DNA of 20,292 nucleotides from JAGWRA01 sp035534615 (GCA_035534615.1 DATLRO010000118.1:1-20292), one strand, 5' to 3'. Counted from the first letter of the stretch, positions 1 to 8,674 are shown. The notes: generated by a model not told the origin, from the sequence alone. Made by a program: numbers and translations.

Positions 1-2454
1 AATGGCGTTGCGCCAGTCGCCGATGGCGCCCGGCGGGTCGCCGGCCCCCATGTCGGCCCAGCCCAGGAAGAACGCCAGCCGGGCATCCTTCGGGGCGAGC
101 CCCAGGGCCGCCCGCAAGCGTTCGGACGCGGCCCGGTAGTCGTGCCGCGCGATCGCCGCCAGCCCGCGCAAGGCGGCCGTGCGGCCGCCGTCGTCGCCGG
201 TGGCCGCAGCCGGCAGGATCGCCTCGATCTGGTTCCAGTCGGCCGACAGCGCCAGATTTGCGGCCCTGGCGATCGGCGTGTCGGCTGGAACCGCGGCCCG
301 GACGCTCTCGAGATACTGCTGGACGATCGCCCCCTTCAGCACGTCGGCCGGATCGACCGTCCCAGGTGCGGACGCCGCCGCGACTTCGAACGCCGGCGCC
401 GCGCCGGACCGCACCTCGACCTCGCGCGCGACCTCGCCGACCGTCTCGCCGTCGGCCCGGACGCGGGCGCGCGCGAGATAGGCGCCCGGCGGGACGCCGT
501 TCAGCGGGAGGGCGAACTCGACGGCGCGCGTCGGTCCGGCCAGTGTCTCCATGACCGGAGCGTCCTGACCGCGGATCGTCACCGCCGAGCGCTCGCGGCC
601 GTCGAGCGGCGACAGGGTGAAGTCGACGCTGGCATCCTGGAGCTGCGCCGGGACCCGCGCGTACAGGTCCACGAAGCCCTGCAGCATGTCACTCGCGTAC
701 GCCACGGCCTCCACCGGCAGATGCCCGACGCGCGGCACGCCGAGGATCAGGTCGCTGGCCGTCACGCCCGGCCCGCCGAGCGGCCGCACGCTGAACCGGC
801 GGTCGGCGCTCCCGACGAGTCCGTCGGGCGACCGCACGATCACGCGCATCAGATAGTCGCCCGGCGGCACGTCGAACTGCACATGGTAGCGGCCGATGCC
901 CCGCGTATCGCCCGGCTCTGCCCGGGTGGGCAGCGGGAAGGTGTCGGTCCCGCTGGCGGCCACGCGACCGTCGGTGGCATCGCGGACGACGAAGACCACG
1001 TCCGCGCGGCTCTTCGCCGGCGACGCCAGCGGCAGTTCGGCGGAGACGCTCAGGACGACGCGCTGGCGATCGACCGAGGAGCCCCGCAGCTGGTACGTCG
1101 TGTAGCGGATCGGCACGTCCTGTTCGGGAAACGGCGCGTCCAGCACGGCATTGATCGCCTGGCGCCGGTCACCCGGCGCCGGCGGCAGCGCCAGCGCGAA
1201 CCCGGTGCGGGTGCTGACGTGCGCGCCGGGTCGCGTCACCTTGACCGTCACCGGGTAGTACCCGTTGCGCTGTCCCGTGGCATCGGCTGCCGGCTCGAAC
1301 CCGACCAGGTAGTAGTCCTGGGATGGCGCGGCAAGGCTGTCCAGCGAACGGTCGATCCAGCCTGCGGCGTCCGGATAGAACCGGCCGTCGGTCGCGACGG
1401 CGAGCGCCGACAGCGGCGCAATCTGGTCGGCGACTTCGAGCCCTCGATCGTTGCCAAGACCGCCCCCCACGCGGGTCGCGGAGATGGTCCGGTTGTTCAT
1501 GTCCATCGATTCGATGACGGCGTACGACCTGGCCGCCGCCGCCGAGACCCGCTCGAGCTGGTCCGAAACGTTGTCGTCGAAGAAGCCGTTCGAGAACAAA
1601 ATGACCGTCTTGCGGCCTTCGATCAGGCGGAGGCTCGAGAAGAGATCGACCAGCGAATCCAGGAACTGGCGTGTCTGCTGATCCGCCTGCGACACGATGG
1701 TCCTGGCGTTCTGGACGACCAGCTCGCGGAACACCGTCGGGTTGTCCACCGTTTCCCGCGGCACGTCGAACAGCAGGTTCTGGTTGCTCCCGGCCGCCTT
1801 CGAGTTGCCATTCGCCACCCGGTTGAGCACCATCTGGTCGCCGCGCAGGATCTCGTAGGCTTCGGCCACCCGGATGGCGCCGAGGCCGCCCATGCCGACG
1901 CTCTCGGCGCCGCCGTGCACGCCCATCAGCTCGCGCTCGGCGAGCGAGACGTCACCGGTGAACGTCAGATGGGGACCGGGCGCCGGCAGGCCGTACACGG
2001 CCACGCGGTCGCCGGGACGGAGCTTGGTCCGCAGGAAGCGATCGGCCGCCTTGCGCGCCAGCAGGGCGCCCCCCGGCGACAGATGACTCTGATCGAACAC
2101 CAGCACGTACAGATGGCCGCGCGGCGCCCCCTGATTGGTGGAGACCTCGCCGCCGATGGTGTGCTGGGCGGCGTCGAGATACGGCGCGGCCTGCGGCTCG
2201 ATGTGCTGGAAGAACAGGACCGGCCGTGGCTTGCCGCTTTCGAAGACCTGGACCTCGCCACGGCGCAGATCCCGGATCGGCTGCCCGTGGCTGTTGGTCA
2301 CCTGCACGTCAAGGCGCACCAGCTCGACGCCTGCCTTGAATGTCGCGGCCGGCGCGGGCGCGGGCTGAGAGGCCTTCGGTGGCGCCGCCCCGGCGCCGGC
2401 AACAGCCAGCACCTGCACGGCGACCAGACACGCGGCACATGTGGCGAATTTCAT
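1..2454 (-). CDS. VWFA-related Acidobacterial secreted protein, 3' end cut by window edge
   Basis: The minus frame is open from the ATG at 2454 to base 1, giving 818 codons and no stop, so the C-terminus lies outside the window. Residues 1-23 look like a Sec signal peptide. A proline/alanine linker follows, then a segment at about 40-80 (GVELVRLDVQVTNSHGQPI) that is typical of the N-terminal part of the VWFA-related Acidobacterial family (TIGR03436 type). A von Willebrand A-like Rossmann domain spans about 113-400. Its metal-site strand reads VLVFDQSHLS (D121, S123, S126), a loosened version of DxSxS, and a later strand reads KTVILFSNGFFDD. Residues 400-720 are beta-rich, and the last 60 or so residues resemble a TPR helix pair. 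It is the last gene of a same-strand block with two sulfatase/TPR proteins, so it probably acts in the periplasm or at the cell surface. The substrate or partner is unknown. Family call is strong; function is not. Confidence 0.88.
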   Translation of the reverse strand, partial: MKFATCAACLVAVQVLAVAGAGAAPPKASQPAPAPAATFKAGVELVRLDVQVTNSHGQPIRDLRRGEVQVFESGKPRPVLFFQHIEPQAAPYLDAAQHTIGGEVSTNQGAPRGHLYVLVFDQSHLSPGGALLARKAADRFLRTKLRPGDRVAVYGLPAPGPHLTFTGDVSLAERELMGVHGGAESVGMGGLGAIRVAEAYEILRGDQMVLNRVANGNSKAAGSNQNLLFDVPRETVDNPTVFRELVVQNARTIVSQADQQTRQFLDSLVDLFSSLRLIEGRKTVILFSNGFFDDNVSDQLERVSAAAARSYAVIESMDMNNRTISATRVGGGLGNDRGLEVADQIAPLSALAVATDGRFYPDAAGWIDRSLDSLAAPSQDYYLVGFEPAADATGQRNGYYPVTVKVTRPGAHVSTRTGFALALPPAPGDRRQAINAVLDAPFPEQDVPIRYTTYQLRGSSVDRQRVVLSVSAELPLASPAKSRADVVFVVRDATDGRVAASGTDTFPLPTRAEPGDTRGIGRYHVQFDVPPGDYLMRVIVRSPDGLVGSADRRFSVRPLGGPGVTASDLILGVPRVGHLPVEAVAYASDMLQGFVDLYARVPAQLQDASVDFTLSPLDGRERSAVTIRGQDAPVMETLAGPTRAVEFALPLNGVPPGAYLARARVRADGETVGEVAREVEVRSGAAPAFEVAAASAPGTVDPADVLKGAIVQQYLESVRAAVPADTPIARAANLALSADWNQIEAILPAAATGDDGGRTAALRGLAAIARHDYRAASERLRAALGLAPKDARLAFFLGWADMGAGDPPGAIGDWRNAI

Positions 2455-2475
2455 GGTATTTCCGCCCGCAAGTCA

Positions 2476-2490
2476 GGGTTGAGTCAACCC
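2476..2490. promoter_or_regulatory. Perfect palindrome and possible -10 box upstream of the VWFA gene
   Basis: The 15-base sequence GGGTTGAGTCAACCC has 7-base arms around one central base and lies 22 bases upstream of the VWFA start. On the minus strand a TAAAAT hexamer (2498-2493) sits just ahead of it, so a transcript started from that box would begin within or next to the palindrome. This arrangement is compatible with an operator. No convincing -35 box is visible, so the promoter part is weak. Confidence 0.35.
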
Positions 2491-2569
2491 CGATTTTACC
2501 ACGCGTCCGGCTGCGGAGCGGCGCCGCAGGACCCCCGGGGAGGCACCGTCCAGAGGGGGCCGACGAGCA

Positions 2570-4759
2570 CTACGACTGGGCTTGCGTGCGCGCCAGCCAG
2601 GCGGAAAATGCCCGGATATCGTCGGCGTACAGGGCGGGCGGCGCGGTTTTCACGAACTGCTCGACCCAGGGCCGGGCGGACGCGACGTCGCCGCTCCGCA
2701 CCAGGGCGGCGGCCAGGTCGTAGAGCGCGTCGAAATTGTTGGGGTCGAGCGCGATCGCCTGCGTCCAGCTCTTGATGGCCGCCTGCGTGTCGCCCAGCTT
2801 GAGCTGAACCACCCCGAGGCCGGAATGGGCGCGGGACGACCGCGGGTCGGCCTGGACGGCCTGCTCGAACGCCTGCCGGGCCTCGGCGATCCGGTTCTCG
2901 GACAGGTAGACGGAGCCGATGTTCTCGGTCGCCATGCTGTCGGAGGGATCGAGCGTGAGCACCTTGTGGAAGATCGCCAGCGCGTCCGCGTTGTGGCCCA
3001 GGCGCGCCGACGCAATCCCCAGGTTGTTGAGCGCGTCGACGTTGTCCGGCGACGCCTGGAGGACGCTCTTCAGGATGGCCTCCGCGTTCTGCAGCCGGCC
3101 GACCTCCGAGAGGTAGCTGGCGAGCTGCACCTGGATCGCCGGCGTGCGGATGCCATGCGCGAGCGCATCGCGCAGCGTGGCGATCGCCTCCGGAATCCCG
3201 CCGACCTCGTAATAGACGAACGCCAGGTGCTGGTACGCGATGCCCATCGGGCGGCGCGCCAGGATCTTCAGGTACATCTCGATCGCCTGGTCGGGGTGGT
3301 GGTGCTCGTACAGGTCGATCGCCTGGTGGATCTCCTGGTCGAGACCAATGAGGCGCTTGGGATCGTCGGCCGCCGTGTAGTGCGCCTTGCGCGGGGCGGA
3401 GCCCGACACGTAGCCGAGCGACTGCAGCTCGGCGGCGACCTGCGGATCCTCGGTGCGGCGGGCGCCCGGCATCTCCGCGTGATACTCCCGCAGGCGCGCC
3501 TTGAGCATGCGCAGCTCTTCCGCGTCGGCCCGGGCGTCGATCAGGTTGTGTGCCTCGCCGGGGTCGGTCCGGAGGTTGTACAGCTCGGGCAGCGGGAGAT
3601 CGATGTACTTGTAGTGGCCGACGATCACGCCGGTGAGCGGCGCCCAGCCGCGGTTCAGCATGGGCGACATCGATTCGAAGTACGACGCGCGAGGCGGGGC
3701 GCCCGGCTCGCGCTGCGCCGCCGGCAGCAGCGTCCGACCCGGCAGATCGGACGGCACCGGGATCTTGAGGGCGTCGAGAATCGTCGGCAGGATGTCGATG
3801 TGCCGTGCCCCGACGCCCGTCACCTCGCCGCGCGACGGCTCGTGCTCGCGCGGCAGGAGCTGCGTGATGATGAGCGGGATGTGCAGCGTCGGCTCGTAGG
3901 CGAAGATGCCGTGCGTCGCCTCGCCGTGCTGCCCGAGCGCCTCGCCGTGATCCCCGGTCACCACGATCAGCGTGGGGCGTGTGATGTGCGACCGCAGGTA
4001 GTCGAGGAACGGCCCGAGCTCCTGATCCTCGTACGCCACCTCGCCGTAATAGGGATCCCGGGCGTACTCCTGGTTGAACGGCGGCGGCGGCGTGTAGGGC
4101 GCGTGGGCGTCGAACAGGTGCAGCCACTCGAACCAGCGGCCGCGCTGCTGCTTGATCCACGCCTCGGCCAGCGGCACGGTCTGCCCGGCCGGCCGCGACG
4201 CCAGGATGAAGTCGTTGGGGCTCTGCGTCTCGCCCAGGCTGTCGTTGTAGACCTGGAAGCCGGCGTTCAGGCCGAAGCGCGCGTTGAGCGGAAACGCGCT
4301 GACGAACGCGCCGGTGTCGAACCCGTGGCTGCGCAGGATCGTCGCCAGCGTCGGCGTGCCGGCCTTGAGCCGGTAGCCGCTGTTGTCGCGGATACCGTGC
4401 TGGAACGGGTACTCCCCCGTGAGGATGTTCGCGTGCGACGGCAGCGTCAGCACCGTCTGCGCGTGCGCGAACGTGAACCGGACGCCGTCGCGCGCCAGCC
4501 GATCGAGGTTCGGCGTGTAGGCCGGCCCGCCGTAGCAGCCGAGCGCGTCGGCGCGCATCGTGTCGAGCGTGATGAGCAGGACGTTCTGGTCGGCGGTCCG
4601 CTCGAACTGCACCACCGGGTGCTGGGGCACCAGCATCCAGACCGCGGCGGCGACCGCCACGACCAGCAGACTGCCGCCGGCCGGCACGAGCCACCGCGGC
4701 CGCGGGCCCGGCGGCGCGGCCACCGGCCGGGCCTTTTCGACGCGACGACGCTTGCTCAT
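2570..4759 (-). CDS. Membrane-anchored sulfatase-superfamily protein with C-terminal TPRs (paralogue A)
   Basis: The product has 729 residues from the ATG at 4759, with GGAGCAGG upstream. A longer in-frame extension is rejected because it would overlap the upstream gene and is Arg-rich low-complexity sequence. A basic cytoplasmic tail is followed by one membrane helix at about 26-46, so the rest should be periplasmic. The sulfatase/alkaline-phosphatase-fold domain covers about 58-470: metal Asp in ITLDTMRAD (D66), nucleophile loop TLPSHANILTG (T105), LFDAHAPY (H219), TGDHGE (D270, H271), ATHGIF (H283) and HIDILPTILDAL. The usual C/S-x-P-x-R formylglycine motif is absent; Thr and His replace Cys and Arg. 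The Asp-His pair and Thr resemble phospho-transferring members such as LtaS and EptA. About 500-720 holds TPR repeats (such as DNVDALNNLGIASARLGHNA). The next gene upstream encodes a paralogue, ending 22 bases before this start. The true substrate is unknown. Confidence 0.9.
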   Translation of the reverse strand: MSKRRRVEKARPVAAPPGPRPRWLVPAGGSLLVVAVAAAVWMLVPQHPVVQFERTADQNVLLITLDTMRADALGCYGGPAYTPNLDRLARDGVRFTFAHAQTVLTLPSHANILTGEYPFQHGIRDNSGYRLKAGTPTLATILRSHGFDTGAFVSAFPLNARFGLNAGFQVYNDSLGETQSPNDFILASRPAGQTVPLAEAWIKQQRGRWFEWLHLFDAHAPYTPPPPFNQEYARDPYYGEVAYEDQELGPFLDYLRSHITRPTLIVVTGDHGEALGQHGEATHGIFAYEPTLHIPLIITQLLPREHEPSRGEVTGVGARHIDILPTILDALKIPVPSDLPGRTLLPAAQREPGAPPRASYFESMSPMLNRGWAPLTGVIVGHYKYIDLPLPELYNLRTDPGEAHNLIDARADAEELRMLKARLREYHAEMPGARRTEDPQVAAELQSLGYVSGSAPRKAHYTAADDPKRLIGLDQEIHQAIDLYEHHHPDQAIEMYLKILARRPMGIAYQHLAFVYYEVGGIPEAIATLRDALAHGIRTPAIQVQLASYLSEVGRLQNAEAILKSVLQASPDNVDALNNLGIASARLGHNADALAIFHKVLTLDPSDSMATENIGSVYLSENRIAEARQAFEQAVQADPRSSRAHSGLGVVQLKLGDTQAAIKSWTQAIALDPNNFDALYDLAAALVRSGDVASARPWVEQFVKTAPPALYADDIRAFSAWLARTQAQS

Positions 4760-4781
4760 GACCTGCTCCGCGCCCGACCGT

Positions 4782-7049
4782 TCAGAACCGTGGCGGCGGC
4801 GCGCCGGAACGGCCGGCGCCGAACTGCCGCCGCGCGGCCGCCAGGACGGCGGCGGCCTGCTGCTTCTCGCCGAAAATCGTCCACAGGCGTGCGGCGAGGT
4901 TGTAGCTGGCCGGGACCGGCGAGGCCCGCAGCAGCGCCTCGATCGTCTGGTCGGACGCTGCGTTCCGGCCGGTCGCCCGGTAGAGCATGGCGAGACTCGC
5001 GTACGCCCGCGCGTCCTGCGGGAAGTAGCGCAGTTCCTCCTGGAACTGCCGCTCGGCGGCGGCGTTCTGGTCGAGCCGGGCCATGGTGTCGCCGGCGTAG
5101 AAGTGCAGCCCGGGGACCTGCATCGATCGCCGCGCCACCTGCGCCAGCGCCTGCTCGAACAGCGGCAGCGCCGCCGCATACTTGCCCTGGTCGTACAGCA
5201 GGCGCGCGCCGATGAACGCCTTCATCGGCAGCGTCGGGTCCAGGCCCTCGGCGAGCGCCGCCTCGCGCGCCGCGCTGGCCGCGTCGCCCTGCGCCAGCGC
5301 AATCTTGGCCAGCAGCCCGTGCGCCTCGGCGGCCTGCCGTGGTTCGTCCTTCGGCGCCACCTTGACGGCCAGCTCGGCATTCTGGCGGGCGGCGTCGTAC
5401 TGCTTCATTTGGAGCAGCGCGGTCGCCATCCCGATGTAGCCGGCCGTCTGGTCCGGTTTCAGCTCGATGAAGTGCTTGTAGGCATCGGCGGCCGCCTTCG
5501 CCTGGCCGACGCGCAGCTCGATGTTCGCCAGCTGATCCCACACGTCCGCCATTTCCGGCTGGCCCGCCACCACCTTCTGCAGCAGGGCGATCGACCGGGC
5601 GAACTGCCGGTGGTCGGCGAGGTCGACCGCGTGACGGTAGGCGTCGAGCACCGGCAGCATGTCCTTCGGATCGGGCAGGGACGAGGCCGGCGTGTCGGCC
5701 GACACCGAGCTCACGTCGCCGATGTAGCCGAGCGACTGCAGCCGCTGGAGCGCGTCGGCCGAGATCGGCTTCGGCGTGTTCACCTTGCTGCCGGCGATCA
5801 TCCGGTCGAGCGCGCCGGCCATCGCCTGGGCGACGTTCGGCCGGTCGGTCACGATGTTGTGCAGCTCGCCCGGATCGCGCTTGAGATCGTACAGCTCCGG
5901 GTGCGGCGCCTGGATGTACTTGTAGCGCGAATCGGTCAGCGAGTACAGCTGGCTCCAGCCGAAGTGATACCGCGGGTACATCGCCTCGGAATAGATCCCC
6001 TGTTCCGGCACCCGGCCGGTCCCCTCGAGCAGCGGCACCAGCGAGCGGCCGAGCAGGCCGGCCGGCCGGGGCGCGTGCAGCAGGTCCAGGATCGTCGGCA
6101 CGATGTCGATGTGCTGGACCGGTTCGGCGACGTGCCGGCCGGCCTGCACGTCGCCCGGCATCTTCACGACGAACGCGACCCGGATCGTGTCGTTGTACAG
6201 GAAGATCCCGTGCTCCAGCTCGCCGTGGTCGCCCAGACCTTCGCCGTGGTCGGAGACGAGGATGATCAGCGCCTGCTTGTACAGCCCTTTCTGCTTCAGC
6301 GTCTGGACGAGCCGTCCGACCATCTCATCGTCGTAGGCGACCTCCTGATCGTAGGGGGCGAGCCCCGCGAACCGGGCCCGCGGCTGATACGGCTGATGCA
6401 CGTCGTAGAGATGGAGGAAGAGGAAGAACCGCGACGACCGCTGCGCGTCGACCCAGCGCGCGGCGACCGCCTCCGAGTCGGCGCCGTCGCGCCGGACGTC
6501 GCCGACCGACATGTCGGGCGAGGAGGCCGGCATGTCGGCGTTGAAGTACTGGAAGCCCTGGCCGATGCCGGTCGATTTCCGCAGGACGTAGCCCGACACC
6601 ACACCGCCGGTCGCGAAGCTCCGTGCGTCGAGCATGCGCGCCAGCGTGTCGGACCCGGGCTTGAGCACGAAGCCGATGTTGTCCCGCACGCCGTCCTGAT
6701 ACGGCAGCTCGCCGGTCAGGATCGAGGTGTGCTCGGGCAGCGTCTGCGGCGCCTGCGAATAGGCATGGTCGAAGACGATGCCGTCGCGCGCGAGCGCGTC
6801 GATGTTCGGCGTGTCGCCGTGCCGGTAGCCGTAGATCGGCAGGTGGTCGGCCCGCAGCGTGTCGATCGAGATGAGCACGATCGGGCCGCCGAACGGCGCC
6901 GACGCCCGGGCGTAGAGCCACCCGACGGCGGCGGCGGCCGCGATCGCAATCGCCGCGAGTCCGACGATTAGAACGGCGCGCCAGGAACGGCGAACGGGAG
7001 GCGGCGGCGCCGGTCGTGCCGACGACCGGCGCCGTGAAGCTTTGGACAT
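4782..7049 (-). CDS. Membrane-anchored sulfatase-superfamily protein with C-terminal TPRs (paralogue B)
   Basis: This is a 755-residue paralogue of the next gene downstream, with the same order of parts: a basic N-terminal tail, a membrane helix at about 24-46, a sulfatase/alkaline-phosphatase-fold domain at about 56-450, then TPR repeats to the C-terminus. Visible motifs are ISIDTLRADHL (D63), the nucleophile loop TLPEHTSILTG (T103, H107), HLYDVHQPYQP, VSDHGEGLGDHGE (D267, H268), LEHGIF (H280) and HIDIVPTILDLL. As in its partner, Thr replaces the Cys/Ser needed for formylglycine, so classical sulfate-ester hydrolysis is doubtful and a phosphate or phosphodiester substrate is an inference. 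The start at 7049 lacks a clear Shine-Dalgarno but gives a well-formed basic tail and membrane helix. The gene begins 48 bases after the carboxypeptidase-regulatory/TPR gene, consistent with one transcript. Confidence 0.9.
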   Translation of the reverse strand: MSKASRRRSSARPAPPPPVRRSWRAVLIVGLAAIAIAAAAAVGWLYARASAPFGGPIVLISIDTLRADHLPIYGYRHGDTPNIDALARDGIVFDHAYSQAPQTLPEHTSILTGELPYQDGVRDNIGFVLKPGSDTLARMLDARSFATGGVVSGYVLRKSTGIGQGFQYFNADMPASSPDMSVGDVRRDGADSEAVAARWVDAQRSSRFFLFLHLYDVHQPYQPRARFAGLAPYDQEVAYDDEMVGRLVQTLKQKGLYKQALIILVSDHGEGLGDHGELEHGIFLYNDTIRVAFVVKMPGDVQAGRHVAEPVQHIDIVPTILDLLHAPRPAGLLGRSLVPLLEGTGRVPEQGIYSEAMYPRYHFGWSQLYSLTDSRYKYIQAPHPELYDLKRDPGELHNIVTDRPNVAQAMAGALDRMIAGSKVNTPKPISADALQRLQSLGYIGDVSSVSADTPASSLPDPKDMLPVLDAYRHAVDLADHRQFARSIALLQKVVAGQPEMADVWDQLANIELRVGQAKAAADAYKHFIELKPDQTAGYIGMATALLQMKQYDAARQNAELAVKVAPKDEPRQAAEAHGLLAKIALAQGDAASAAREAALAEGLDPTLPMKAFIGARLLYDQGKYAAALPLFEQALAQVARRSMQVPGLHFYAGDTMARLDQNAAAERQFQEELRYFPQDARAYASLAMLYRATGRNAASDQTIEALLRASPVPASYNLAARLWTIFGEKQQAAAVLAAARRQFGAGRSGAPPPRF

Positions 7050-7097
7050 CGAACGTCCGAACCGGCAGGATGAGGCGTCCGCGCGGGCCGCGGACCC

Positions 7098-8033
7098 CTA
7101 TGGCTTGAGCTGGCCGATAATCGCCTTCGCCTGCGCCGCTTCCGGCGACGTCGGGTCGACCTGGACGACCTTCTCCATGTACTGCAGCGCGCCCGCCTTG
7201 TCGCCCCTGTTGAGGGCCACCAGCCCCAGCTTGAAGATCGGCTTGACCCACGTCGGGTCGGTGTCGACCGCCTTCTGGTACCACTTCGCGGCCGCGGCCG
7301 GATCGTTCTTCGCGAAGTTCACTTCGCCCAGCGCGTAGAACACTTCGCGCGTGGCGCTCAGGCTCTGGGCCGCCTTGGTCAGCGTCTGCTCGGCCGCCGT
7401 CAGATCGCCCTTTTCGAGCTGGGTCATGCCGATCGCCACGACCGCCTTCTCACTGTTGGGGTCGGCCTTCAGCATGTCGTTGTAGACGCCGATCGCCTTG
7501 TCGTACTCCTTCAGGTTCCGGTACGCCGCGCCGATCTGCAGATCGAGCACCGTGAGCGTCGGCGCCTTCTTCAGGATCGCCTCGTACGCGTCGATCGCCT
7601 GCTGGTACTGCTTGGAGTTGAACAGCGCGTCGGCCGCGGCCAGCTGGCCCTGCAGCTGCTTCGCGTTGACCCCGGCGAACTCACCGCCGCCGCCAGGCTT
7701 CAGCGTGAAATCCAGCGGCGGATTCGAGTTCAGCGTCGACACGTTCATCTTGCCGGACGAGGGGGCGAAATTCGGCGCGCTGGCCGTGAACGCCCAGACG
7801 CCGTTCGACATCCCCATCAGCGAGAAGTCGCCGTTCTTGTCGGTCTTGGTGGTGAACGAACTGGGCGACGCGTTCGGATTCTGCGCCGTCACCGTCGCGC
7901 CCGCGACCGGCTTCCCGCTCGGATCCTTCACGCTGCCGCCGACACGGCCGATCTGCGCGAAGGCAGGGCCGGCGAAGCCGATGACGCACAGCGCCACCAG
8001 CGCGGCCTGTAGCACATGAAGACGTTGACGCAT
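7098..8033 (-). CDS. Secreted carboxypeptidase-regulatory-like domain plus TPR protein
   Basis: The product has 311 residues. A signal peptide (about 1-26, ending AGPAFA before QIG) is followed by a carboxypeptidase regulatory-like beta-sandwich at about 29-113 (VGGSVKDPSGKPVAGATVTA, then TDKNGDFSLMGMSNGVWAFT). A Gly-rich hinge (GGGGEF) leads to about five TPR units at 120-311, including FNSKQYQQAIDAYEAILKKA and LKEYDKAIGVYNDMLKADP. No catalytic residues are visible, so it is most likely a periplasmic scaffold or binding protein. The start is well supported: GGGGGAG lies 7 bases upstream of the ATG. It is the first gene of the minus-strand block and is followed by two sulfatase-like/TPR proteins and a VWFA protein, so its TPRs may bridge those products. 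Domain calls are firm; role is inferred. Confidence 0.9.
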   Translation of the reverse strand: MRQRLHVLQAALVALCVIGFAGPAFAQIGRVGGSVKDPSGKPVAGATVTAQNPNASPSSFTTKTDKNGDFSLMGMSNGVWAFTASAPNFAPSSGKMNVSTLNSNPPLDFTLKPGGGGEFAGVNAKQLQGQLAAADALFNSKQYQQAIDAYEAILKKAPTLTVLDLQIGAAYRNLKEYDKAIGVYNDMLKADPNSEKAVVAIGMTQLEKGDLTAAEQTLTKAAQSLSATREVFYALGEVNFAKNDPAAAAKWYQKAVDTDPTWVKPIFKLGLVALNRGDKAGALQYMEKVVQVDPTSPEAAQAKAIIGQLKP

Positions 8034-8040
8034 CTGAATA

Positions 8041-8047
8041 CTCCCCC
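8041..8047 (-). promoter_or_regulatory. Strong Shine-Dalgarno for the carboxypeptidase-regulatory/TPR gene
   Basis: The minus-strand sequence GGGGGAG is followed by 7 bases and then the ATG at 8033. It is one of the best ribosome-binding sites in the window and fixes that start. Confidence 0.7.
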
Positions 8048-8116
8048 TCAGTCAGAACAAGAAGCCGGGCCTGCCGGCGCCCCGACCGTTGCCCGTCGAG
8101 CTGGCCGGAGCGAATA

Positions 8117-8146
8117 AGTATATATGCGTTCACAGTTTACAGACAA
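8117..8146 (-). promoter_or_regulatory. Candidate sigma70-type promoter for the sulfatase/TPR/VWFA block
   Basis: On the minus strand, TTGTCT (8146-8141) is separated by 18 bases from TATACT (8122-8117). These match the -35 consensus at 4 of 6 positions and the -10 consensus at 5 of 6. The stretch around 8111-8147 is clearly AT-rich for this genome and lies 84-113 bases upstream of the ATG at 8033. No transcript evidence is available. Confidence 0.5.
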
Positions 8147-8205
8147 ATGCCGGCCGACACAACCGAATCCGCCCGGATCAGCGCCGCCCGTGCCGCCCTC
8201 GCCCC

Positions 8206-8625
8206 TCAGTACAGCCGGTACACCATGACGTAGATGATCACGCCGGTCACCGACACGTAGAGCCAGATCGGCAGCGTCCAGCGGGCAATCCGCTTGTGGC
8301 GGCGGTACCGCGCCCGGAGCCCGAGCGTCGCCGTGACGATCGCCAGGGGCAGGACGGTGACCGCCAGAATCACGTGCGGGATGAGGATCGCGAAGTACAC
8401 GATCCGGATCCAGCCGTGGCCCCCGAACGGCACGTCGCCGGCGTGCGCGTGATAGATGACGTACGACGTCAGGAACGCCGTGGACGCCACGATCGCGGCC
8501 AGCATGCACAGCCGGTGCTGCGCAACCCGGCGCCGCCGGATGAACAGATAGCCGGCCACCAGCAGGCAGCCGGCGATCCCGTTGAGGGTGGCGTTGAGGG
8601 CCGGCAGGTCGTTGATCTGGAGCAT
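8206..8625 (-). CDS. DUF420 four-helix membrane protein, probable cytochrome oxidase assembly factor
   Basis: The product has 139 residues with four predicted membrane helices (about 12-29, 40-58, 74-97 and 117-136). It carries the DUF420 (Pfam PF04238) signature: NDLPALNATLNGIAG at the N-terminus, then RRRVAQHRLCML, YVIYHAHAGDV, GWIRIVYFAILIPHVILA and HKRIARWTLPIWLYVSVTG. Conserved His residues in or near the membrane (H37, H59, H61, H84, H110) could bind haem or metal. Firmicute relatives (YozB/CtaM) are needed for haem A oxidase maturation, and here the gene ends a cluster with ctaB and a cupredoxin, which fits that role. The ATG at 8625 is chosen because it gives the family's usual N-terminus; longer in-frame sequence upstream is not family-like. 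No strong Shine-Dalgarno is visible. Confidence 0.9.
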   Translation of the reverse strand: MLQINDLPALNATLNGIAGCLLVAGYLFIRRRRVAQHRLCMLAAIVASTAFLTSYVIYHAHAGDVPFGGHGWIRIVYFAILIPHVILAVTVLPLAIVTATLGLRARYRRHKRIARWTLPIWLYVSVTGVIIYVMVYRLY

Positions 8626-8674
8626 GGGCCGCGAACGCTTCTCTGTGACGTGGAACGAAGAAACAGGCGACGCC

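Noticed and set aside
2511..2529. CTGCGG-N7-CCGCAG stem between the sulfatase-like and VWFA genes as a terminator
   Set aside because: Only 6 pairs, no U-tract, and such stems are expected by chance at this GC content.
2496..4694. A 732-residue minus-strand frame overlapping the sulfatase-like gene
   Set aside because: It is frame-shifted relative to the true protein, Ala/Arg-rich and without motifs. There is no sign of a real frameshift in the main frame.
142..5215. Two 877-residue plus-strand open frames opposite the VWFA and sulfatase-like genes
   Set aside because: They are Arg/Gly/Pro/His-rich with no domain, opposite well-conserved proteins. They are shadows of high-GC third-position bias.
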